Shown here one piece after another: positions 57,650-64,000 of a stretch of DNA of 64,000 bases (position 1 is its first letter; every line of letters starts with the position of its first letter). The stretch is from Secundilactobacillus yichangensis. GTDB taxonomy: Bacteria; Bacillota; Bacilli; Lactobacillales; Lactobacillaceae. The stretch lies in contig NZ_BOLK01000002.1 of assembly GCF_016861565.1 (NCBI RefSeq), positions 186,001 to 250,000 of the forward strand, given 5' to 3'. The notes below the pieces were generated by a model, which worked only from the letters and a program-made list of their open reading frames with translations, was not told the DNA's origin and did not search any database. A program made the translations under genes and the position numbers.

Positions 57650-58549
57650 TTAAAGCTCACTTTCATGTTCAATAAGCGTTGCAAAGTCGGTGGGCATCGG
57701 CGCGTAACAGGTAACCTGCTGCTGAGCAAATGGATTGTAGAAACTTACTGAAGCACAGTGTAACGCTTGCCGATGAATCCAGGGATTAGTTTGCTGACCA
57801 TACAAGAAATCCCCCACTAACGGGTGACCAATGCTAGCCATGTGCACCCGAATTTGATGAGTTCGCCCGGTATGCAGACGAACCCGCAGCAGCGTCGACG
57901 CAGGCATCCGCTTGGCCAGCCAATACTCGGTTTGAGCTGGCCGGCCATCCTGGCGAACCATGCGCTTAATAAAGGACCCCGGTTCCCTGCCAATGGGAGC
58001 GTTAATCACGTGATGTTTGTCATTGATGACACCCGAAACCACACAAAAATACGTCTTTTTCAAACTGTGCTGTTTAAGTTGAGTGTCCAGCACTGTGTGT
58101 GCAAAATGATGCTTGGCAAAGATGACGATCCCACTGGTCTCACGGTCTAGCCGAGTCACAATATGCGTTACCTGGCTGGGGGCATGAGTCCGCATAAGGT
58201 AACCCTTCACTCGGTTGACCATGGAATCATCAGCATAGATGTGCGACGGCACCGAGGCAACCTCTGCCGGCTTATTTACCACTAGAAAATGGTCATCTTC
58301 ATAAAGGATCTCTAGTGGTGTATTGGACGCTTGCAGATGATTGCTGGGCACCTCTGGCGGTAATGTCACTTCTAGGAGCTGACCGGTTTGCATTTTATAC
58401 GTTACACGGACCGGCACGCCATCGACACAAATCTGACCGCCGGAAAATTTGATCTGTTTTAAAAGTGTTCTGCTGATTCCTTGCTGACGCATAAAGGTCC
58501 GGACATAGATTGGCGAATCGCCAGTGTAGCGCCAATCAAATTTAATCAA
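57650..58549 (-). CDS. RluA/RluD family pseudouridine synthase
   Basis: RNA pseudouridine synthase. Catalytic Asp135 in TRLDRETSG; LKKTYFCVVSGVI, HTGRTHQIRVHMASIGHPLVGDFLYG and the N-terminal S4-like region (ISRTLLKQIKFSGGQICVDGVPV) agree. At 299 aa it is the RluD-like YjbO type. Its start overlaps the nadK stop by 8 nt, in the conserved relQ-nadK-rluD operon. Which rRNA or tRNA position it modifies cannot be read from the sequence. Confidence 0.93.
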   Translation of the reverse strand: MIKFDWRYTGDSPIYVRTFMRQQGISRTLLKQIKFSGGQICVDGVPVRVTYKMQTGQLLEVTLPPEVPSNHLQASNTPLEILYEDDHFLVVNKPAEVASVPSHIYADDSMVNRVKGYLMRTHAPSQVTHIVTRLDRETSGIVIFAKHHFAHTVLDTQLKQHSLKKTYFCVVSGVINDKHHVINAPIGREPGSFIKRMVRQDGRPAQTEYWLAKRMPASTLLRVRLHTGRTHQIRVHMASIGHPLVGDFLYGQQTNPWIHRQALHCASVSFYNPFAQQQVTCYAPMPTDFATLIEHESEL

Positions 58550-59345
58550 TCGGCTTCACCCCAATAAAGGATTCTGATACCCGTTTCCAAAACTGGGTGT
58601 GCCGGTACTGTGCAAACGCAATTCGCTGCTTAGAGATCCGGTAAGTTACCGATTTAATTTGACGATTTTCTACCACTTTTTGATCACAGGTCATCAAATT
58701 TTCGTCCAGCTGAACCGGTTCAACTCGAACCCATTCCTTGGGTGAAATAATGATTGGCGAGCCTAAAGTACGGAAAACCCGGTTATTGATCGATGCAATT
58801 TCGGACACTTGCACCACGTTAAGTTCCGAGCTGATCACCGCACCGCCTGCTGACTTGTTATACGCGGTTGAACCAGTAGGCGTTGAAACGCATAACCCGT
58901 CACCACGAAAGAGCTCAAACAGCTGATCTTTAATGTAAACATTGGCTAACATCGTTCCAGTGACTTTTTTAAGGGTCGATTCATTCAGTGCTAACATGGT
59001 CTCACGTTTACCATCACTGTATTCAACCATAATATCTAATAACGGATAACTGACACTTTGACCATTGTCATGAGCAAGGCTATCGATCAATTCGTCGACT
59101 TCATAATCACGCCAGTCGGTATAAAAACCTAAATGGCCAGTGTGAATACCTACGAACCGAACCGTAGCAAGCTGATCTTCATAATGGTGAAAAGCAGACA
59201 ATAGCGTACCGTCACCACCAACGGTAATCAAGATATCTGGGTTTTCATTATCTAAGATTAAGTGTTCAGCCTTAATCTTTGACTTTAGCGCGTTTGAGAC
59301 ACGTGTTGAAGCTGGCCCTGAGTTACTAAAAATTCCAATTTTCAT
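58542..59345 (-). CDS. nadK: NAD kinase
   Basis: Phosphorylates NAD to NADP. GGDGT is at residues 43-47, followed by HTGHLGFYTDW and the NE/D and STPTGSTAYNKSAGG motifs of the NAD site. At 267 aa it is the compact Gram-positive form. It overlaps the relQ stop by 4 nt and the rluD start by 8 nt, so all three are translationally linked. Confidence 0.96.
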   Translation of the reverse strand: MKIGIFSNSGPASTRVSNALKSKIKAEHLILDNENPDILITVGGDGTLLSAFHHYEDQLATVRFVGIHTGHLGFYTDWRDYEVDELIDSLAHDNGQSVSYPLLDIMVEYSDGKRETMLALNESTLKKVTGTMLANVYIKDQLFELFRGDGLCVSTPTGSTAYNKSAGGAVISSELNVVQVSEIASINNRVFRTLGSPIIISPKEWVRVEPVQLDENLMTCDQKVVENRQIKSVTYRISKQRIAFAQYRHTQFWKRVSESFIGVKPID

Positions 59346-60010
59346 CCCTGATCATCCCTCTTATTAGGTGGCTGCGGATCGGATCCTTTGCCATACGAAA
59401 ATAAATGCTGTGCTTCTTCGATTTCTTCTCTGATTTCAGACATTTCAGTATCAAGTTTAAAGGCGGCTTCCGCTGCCCGCTGCAGTCTGGCACTTAACTC
59501 TTCAGGGAATTCACCCTGATACTTATAGTTTAAAGAGTGCTCAATGGTTGCCCAAAAGTTCATCGCAAGTGTGCGTACCTGAACTTCAGCTAATATTTTC
59601 TTTTCACCCGTGACCATCTGAACCGGATATTCAATCACGATATGGTAAGAACGATACCCACTGGGCTTTTCATTATGAATATAATCACGCTCTTCAAGAA
59701 TAGTCATGTCAGACCGCTTTCTAAGCAGATCAACGACCTGATAAATATCCTCAACGAACTGACACATGATCCGCAATCCAGCAATGTCTTGCATATCCTG
59801 TTCCAACCGTTCCTCAGAAACGTGCCGACGGTTCATCTTTTCCTTAATACTATCTACTGGCTTCACCCTGCCAGTCACGAATTCAATAGGTGAACGCTGA
59901 TTTTTGTTTTGAAATTGCTTGCGCATTCCCCGTAGTTTTACTTTCAATTCATCAACTGCCTGGTTATATGGCAGTAAAAAATGATTCCAATTTTCAATCA
60001 AGCTGTTCAC
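59342..60010 (-). CDS. relQ: Small alarmone synthetase RelQ-type
   Basis: GTP pyrophosphokinase with a synthetase domain only: no HD hydrolase, TGS or ACT domain. Conserved RVKPVDSIKEKMNRR, DIAGLRIMCQFVEDIY, KPSGYRSYHIVIEY and AEVQVRTLAMNFWATIEHSLNYKY. The 222-aa length and nadK-rluD context match RelQ (YjbM). It makes (p)ppGpp or pGpp from GTP/GDP/GMP and ATP under envelope or other stress. It is first of its operon, with an extended -10 (TGCTAAAAT) at 60059-60067. Confidence 0.94.
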   Translation of the reverse strand: MNSLIENWNHFLLPYNQAVDELKVKLRGMRKQFQNKNQRSPIEFVTGRVKPVDSIKEKMNRRHVSEERLEQDMQDIAGLRIMCQFVEDIYQVVDLLRKRSDMTILEERDYIHNEKPSGYRSYHIVIEYPVQMVTGEKKILAEVQVRTLAMNFWATIEHSLNYKYQGEFPEELSARLQRAAEAAFKLDTEMSEIREEIEEAQHLFSYGKGSDPQPPNKRDDQG

Positions 60011-60322
60011 CTCGATATGGTTTCAATTGATTGTGTTTTGTTTTTGCAAACAGACTTCATTTTAGCATATTTTTGATTAAGTTGGGCTGCTTGCAAACAG
60101 AAGAATTTGTCAACTTGGCTGACAGTCATATTAACCAGTAACTTTTTTTGTATAACAGCGGAAAACAATATTACCCATTCTACCAGTCTTTGAAACCGGT
60201 TTTACCCAACCTAACGGTATTTGCATAGCCTAAATCCTTGCATTTCGCTCAAAATGCTTTATGATTATTTTTGAACTGAAGGTCGTTTACTCGTTAACGG
60301 CTAATTAATGGAGGAAATTACT
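60011..60322. promoter_or_regulatory. Divergent promoter region relQ / spxH
   Basis: This 312-nt gap has no gene. Minus strand: extended -10 TGC-TAAAAT (60059-60067) for relQ. Plus strand: TTGCAT (60238-60243), 16-nt spacer, TATGAT (60260-60265) for the SpxH gene. The middle is AT-rich without a repeat or terminator that I can support. Confidence 0.55.
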
Positions 60323-60940
60323 TTGCTAGAAGTATATCTATTTATCAACCCATTAGGCAGTCGCTGTATGAAGTCGGAAAAGTGTATTTTACGTCTCGCC
60401 GATCAAATTTTCGGCGATATATCCTATCAATTTATTCCGTTACTTAATCCGCAAATGATTGATCAGCATCTAAAGGCGACCAATCAAGACTGTCATAACT
60501 TAAATTTACGAAATGAACAATTTAATCTGCACTATCGTATCATCTTAGACTATAAGGCTGCCCTTTTCCAAGGTAAGAAAAAGGGGCGACTGTTTTTGCT
60601 GAACCTGCAAAATCAGTTAGTCAAACAAGGTCAGCCCTACTCTGAAAAACTAGTTTTGGAAGTTGCCAAGCATGTACACTTGGACCTTACTATGTTTACG
60701 GAAGACCGTCAGTCTGAGCTAGCTCGTCGTGCCTTTCAGGCTGACCAGCGCTTAGCGTCTGAGATGAACGTTGATAACCCGTCTACAGCAATTTTATATA
60801 ACGCAGATGTTTCTGACTGCGGCTTAATGCTGACAGACGTGACTTATCAGGCATTGTATGAAATCTGTGAGAATAACGGTTTGCTTGCTAAACAGGCATT
60901 GGAACATCAAGGCACCACACCCAACTTACATATTCTCTAA
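60323..60940 (+). CDS. SpxH/YjbH-type DsbA-family adaptor
   Basis: DsbA/thioredoxin-fold protein of the YjbH (SpxH) family, which hands the regulator Spx to ClpXP. VYLFINPLG at the start and the helical insertion fit the family, as does its position between relQ and pepF. The usual CxxC or C-containing NPLC motif reads NPLGSRC, so the first Cys is Gly. The ATG at 60308 overlaps the SD; the TTG at 60323, 8 nt after GGAGG, is the better start (205 aa). Identity is moderately certain. Confidence 0.8.
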   Translation: MLEVYLFINPLGSRCMKSEKCILRLADQIFGDISYQFIPLLNPQMIDQHLKATNQDCHNLNLRNEQFNLHYRIILDYKAALFQGKKKGRLFLLNLQNQLVKQGQPYSEKLVLEVAKHVHLDLTMFTEDRQSELARRAFQADQRLASEMNVDNPSTAILYNADVSDCGLMLTDVTYQALYEICENNGLLAKQALEHQGTTPNLHIL

Positions 60941-60957
60941 ACCTGTGTGAGTTAACC

Positions 60958-60992
60958 AAAAAAGCGATCTGCATTTTGCAGGTCGCTTTTTT
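60958..60992. terminator. Bidirectional terminator spxH/pepF
   Basis: A stem of about 16 bp with one wobble (60958-60973 with 60977-60992), 3-nt loop, and six-base A and T tracts at the ends lies between convergent genes. Confidence 0.92.
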
Positions 60993-60998
60993 GAATGA

Positions 60999-62819
60999 TT
61001 ACATGGTTTTGGCTAATGTCTCAAACTGGTTTAAGCGTTTCTCAAATTCCGCAAACGCTTGATCAAGATAGGCAGTTTGTGTCATATCAACGCCAGCTTT
61101 ACGCATCACGTTAATTGGATAATCAGAACTGCCAGCTTTCAAGTAGTTTAAATAAGCCTCCCGTTTTGCCGTATCGCCACTGGTAATCCGCTGTGCCAAG
61201 GTATTGGCAGCAGCGAATCCAGTTGCGTACTGATAGACGTAATAGTTGTAGTAGAAATGAGGAATCCGGGACCATTCATCCGCAATTTCCGGATCTGAAA
61301 TGACATCGTCGCCATAGTACTTTTTATTTAGTTCCAGATAATGCTGGCTCAATAGATCAGCTGTCAACGGTTGTCCGGCTGCATCCTGCGCATGAATGTA
61401 ATGTTCAAATTCAGCAAACTGCGTCTGGCGGAAAACCGTGCCCTTAAAACCGTCAAGGTAGTGATTAAGGACAAAGGCTTGAACTTGCTTATCAGAATAT
61501 TTCTTCAGCAAATAGTCGGTGAGTAAGGTCTCATTAGTCGTTGAAGCAATTTCGGCCACAAAAATCGAATAGTCACCGTACTGGTACGGCTGATTATAAG
61601 TCGTGTAATAGCTGTGCATACTGTGACCCATTTCGTGAACCAGTGTAAACAAGCTTTCAAGGTTATCCTGCCAGTTGAGTAAAATGTACGGTGCGGTATC
61701 ATACATACCAGAAGAATATGCCCCTGAACGCTTACCCTTATTTTCAACAACATCGATCCACCGTGAATCAAAGGCTTCCTGCACGTGACTTAAATAATCT
61801 GGTCCCAAGACAGCCAACGCTTTCAGTGCCTCCGCCTTGGCTTCATCAAAAGTGTACGACAGCTGCGGCTCACCGGTGATTGGCGTGTACAGGTCATACA
61901 TATGCAGCTCAGGCAATTTTAAAATTTGTTTACGTAAAGCCACGTACCGGTGCAGTAATGACAAATGATCATTTACACTGGTCACTAGTGAATCAAACAC
62001 ACTTTCCGGAATGTGATTGGCACTCATAGCTGCCTGTCGTGCATCCTTATAATGATGTACGGAAGCTTCAAAGTTATGGGTTTTAACGTTACCTGAAAGG
62101 GTTGCAGCCAGTGTATGCCTAAATTGATGATAAACTGCATAGAGCTGTTTAAACGCCATTTGCCGAACCTCGGGCTTGGTAGACTGAATCAATTGATCGT
62201 AGACGCCCTGTGACAGTTGAACGGTGCCACCGTCGTCATCTTCCACTACCGGGAATTCCAAGTCAGCATCATTTAACACACCAAAAGTGTTGCTGGAGGC
62301 ACTTAATGCATCTCCTGCCTGAGCCAACAGCTTTTCGGCAGCTGGTGTTAAAACGTGTTCCCGTTCATCCGTGATGGTGCGTAAATAGTGCTTGTAAGGC
62401 TTCAACGTGGCTTCATTATCGATCCATTGATCCAGAGTGGCTGGGTCAACAGCTAATAATTCGGGTTCAAACCAAGCAATATTACTTTCTAAGTTAGTCA
62501 GCAAACTTTGGGTTCGACCGCTCAAAGCTTGATTGTCAGCGTTAGAAGTATCTTGATCGTGCTTCAAAGAAGCATAGACATAAAGTTTTTCTGCTGGTCT
62601 AATGGTACTCATAATAGCTTCAATAACTTTTACTAAATCTTTTGCACCATGTGATAATGTGCCTTCTAATTGCGGTAGCGCATTGATTTGCTTCGTCACT
62701 TCTTCAAAGGCTTGCTCAAAAGCCTGAGCATCTTGATAAATGGGCGTTAAATCCCAAGTTAACTTTGAATCCACTTGATCTCGAGTTGGTAATTGTTTGA
62801 TATCTGCCAATGACAGCAC
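60999..62819 (-). CDS. pepF: Oligoendopeptidase F
   Basis: M3-family zinc metallopeptidase that degrades cytosolic oligopeptides of about 7-17 residues. Zinc motif HEMGH at 395-399 (LVHEMGHSMHSYY) with the third ligand Glu in EIASTTNE about 25 residues on. 606 aa, standard. It follows coiA by 45 nt, as in the coiA-pepF pair of other Firmicutes. Confidence 0.96.
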   Translation of the reverse strand: MLSLADIKQLPTRDQVDSKLTWDLTPIYQDAQAFEQAFEEVTKQINALPQLEGTLSHGAKDLVKVIEAIMSTIRPAEKLYVYASLKHDQDTSNADNQALSGRTQSLLTNLESNIAWFEPELLAVDPATLDQWIDNEATLKPYKHYLRTITDEREHVLTPAAEKLLAQAGDALSASSNTFGVLNDADLEFPVVEDDDGGTVQLSQGVYDQLIQSTKPEVRQMAFKQLYAVYHQFRHTLAATLSGNVKTHNFEASVHHYKDARQAAMSANHIPESVFDSLVTSVNDHLSLLHRYVALRKQILKLPELHMYDLYTPITGEPQLSYTFDEAKAEALKALAVLGPDYLSHVQEAFDSRWIDVVENKGKRSGAYSSGMYDTAPYILLNWQDNLESLFTLVHEMGHSMHSYYTTYNQPYQYGDYSIFVAEIASTTNETLLTDYLLKKYSDKQVQAFVLNHYLDGFKGTVFRQTQFAEFEHYIHAQDAAGQPLTADLLSQHYLELNKKYYGDDVISDPEIADEWSRIPHFYYNYYVYQYATGFAAANTLAQRITSGDTAKREAYLNYLKAGSSDYPINVMRKAGVDMTQTAYLDQAFAEFEKRLNQFETLAKTM

Positions 62820-62864
62820 TTCCTTTTCATCGAAATTTGTTACTGTCCATAGCTTACCACACGA

Positions 62865-63914
62865 CTAGTGCGGTATTGCAACCAATTGCCATGACTTTTC
62901 ATCTAATGATTTTAAAAATCCGCGCCGCTCCAATAAATCAACGTACCGCTGCAGCTGTCGGCCCCAGCTGTTAACTAATTGTTGCGTGGTGCATTGAATC
63001 AGCTGACTTCCTTCGAAGTGTGTACTGATTTTAGCAGCCCATTTTTCTAAATCGATTTGACGAATCAGGGAGCCAGCTGGTTTCTCAGCTAATAATGTGG
63101 TCATTAACGCGCACCAAATAATCGGCGCCTCACAGATCAGCGGTTCAGAGTCAGTGAATTGATAACAAATTTGTGGAATCGCCTGTAACAGGCCGTGATG
63201 TTCGTAGGTAAATTGCTGCAGTTTCAACCACTTTGGAACCTTATAGTGCAGCCCCATCTGAATCTGGCGCTGGATTTGTTTTTGTACCGCTTTAATGCTT
63301 GATTGCGTTCTTTTAGTCACTTGATTCCCCGTACTGGTTTTAGCCCATCCCTGCAAAAATCCCATGCCATCTAAAGTCAGATGATGCCAAATAATCAAGC
63401 ATTGCTGCCGAGTCTGCCAAAAGATCAGGTACCAGCCTAATTTGTCAGAATACTGAAGCCATTTTTCAGCGTGACGTACTGAGGTGATTTTTTGTAAATA
63501 GTCCTCTCCCAGTATCCAGATCACTTCTAAACCATAGCCGTTATAACCTTGAGTACGTTGCTGCAGCTTACCTACCGAAATTGGCGAACATTGGTACTCA
63601 ATCGCCATTTTTCGGTCATTCCGTTTTAGCAAGAGATCGGGTCGCTGAGCAAGTTCTTTAATGTAAGGTTCTAACTCGACGTTTGTTTCACCAAAATAAT
63701 GAGCTAACTGCCATTTACCAGTTAAATGTACCTGGCTTTCAGACTCACTGAATGGCCGACAAGTGGAATTAGCGTGGTGAGCAAAGTGGGCAATCATTCG
63801 CGTGCCACGTTTTAAAATTACCTGTTCTTGGCAGTTGGGACAAAAATACGGCGTTTGCCGTTTAGCATCCTCCGCATGAACCTGGCGATCTTGCTTTGTT
63901 TGTGCAGTCAGCAT
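62865..63914 (-). CDS. coiA: Competence protein CoiA-like
   Basis: CoiA family: an N-terminal region with a zinc-ribbon-like CPNC and HFAHH (about 25-47: YFCPNCQEQVILKRGTRMIAHFAHH), then a nuclease-like core with EYQCSPIS (E and QxK-like pattern) and an about 150-residue C-terminal helical part. At 349 aa it is of normal length. The start ATG at 63914 has GGGGGA upstream. In transformable Firmicutes CoiA supports recombination of incoming DNA; here natural competence is unproven. It is the first gene before pepF. Confidence 0.9.
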   Translation of the reverse strand: MLTAQTKQDRQVHAEDAKRQTPYFCPNCQEQVILKRGTRMIAHFAHHANSTCRPFSESESQVHLTGKWQLAHYFGETNVELEPYIKELAQRPDLLLKRNDRKMAIEYQCSPISVGKLQQRTQGYNGYGLEVIWILGEDYLQKITSVRHAEKWLQYSDKLGWYLIFWQTRQQCLIIWHHLTLDGMGFLQGWAKTSTGNQVTKRTQSSIKAVQKQIQRQIQMGLHYKVPKWLKLQQFTYEHHGLLQAIPQICYQFTDSEPLICEAPIIWCALMTTLLAEKPAGSLIRQIDLEKWAAKISTHFEGSQLIQCTTQQLVNSWGRQLQRYVDLLERRGFLKSLDEKSWQLVAIPH

Positions 63915-64000
63915 TGTTTCCCCCGCTTTCTAAAAGGATTTACAACTAACTACGCAAACTATCCGACAAATTTTTACTTTTTTACACAAAAAAACCGTTA

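Overview
The window is 64 kb of chromosome from a low-to-mid GC member of the Lactobacillaceae. Protein content and gene order point to a heterofermentative lactobacillus (Lentilactobacillus, Levilactobacillus or Secundilactobacillus-like); the genus is an inference from style and order, not something a single marker proves. Genes are densely packed, mostly on the minus strand, with strong Shine-Dalgarno (SD) sequences and many TTG/GTG starts. I see no rRNA, tRNA, insertion sequence, prophage or CRISPR array, so this is mostly core genome with one accessory-looking stretch at about 11-26 kb.

Layout. 0.1-6.2 kb (minus): an inositol-monophosphatase-like gene, a UPF0223 gene and the pyruvate dehydrogenase operon pdhABCD behind a promoter with a cre-like box. 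6.4-11.2 kb: peptide deformylase, RNA polymerase epsilon (rpoY) overlapping RNase J1 (rnjA), and a diacylglycerol-kinase-like lipid kinase, with two small unrecognised minus-strand genes. 11.4-16.6 kb (minus): a LysM-NlpC/P60 secreted hydrolase, a DUF1002 exported protein, and an operon of L-Ala-D/L-Glu epimerase, YkfC-like endopeptidase and a serine beta-lactamase-fold hydrolase (murein peptide use). 16.7-20.8 kb (minus): the arginine deiminase operon arcA-arcB-arcC followed by a Crp/Fnr regulator. 21.1-26.2 kb (minus): LacI regulator, aldo/keto reductase, murQ with a perfect cre box, and an orphan OppA lipoprotein.

26.3-36.0 kb (minus): a divergent PRPP synthetase paralogue whose catalytic-loop residues are changed, recD2, a TPR protein, histidine phosphatase, mnmA, DUF1831, cysteine desulfurase, mtn, a small membrane protein, a NUDIX hydrolase and a cold-shock protein. 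36.3-53.3 kb (minus): ileS under an isoleucine T-box, then, moving upstream, divIVA, ylmH, yggT, sepF, ftsZ, ftsA, divIB, murG, murD, mraY, the PASTA penicillin-binding protein, ftsL, rsmH, mraZ and DUF3397. This is the division and cell wall (dcw) cluster, and its head carries four 10-bp-phased MraZ-type boxes.

53.4-64 kb: a 40-aa DUF4044 gene, ftsK, trmL behind an unassigned structured leader RNA, a divergent CutC-like gene, the relQ-nadK-rluD stress operon, the divergent SpxH-type adaptor gene, pepF and coiA.

Functionally the window joins central carbon flux (PDH), an acid-stress and ATP-yielding arginine pathway, murein synthesis and murein-peptide salvage, division, tRNA thiolation with its sulfur donor, and (p)ppGpp/Spx stress control. 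The points most worth following are the terminator-ended leader RNA upstream of trmL, the PRPP synthetase with lost catalytic residues, the MraZ box array, the arcA inverted repeats, and a 25-bp tandem duplication across the PBP stop codon.
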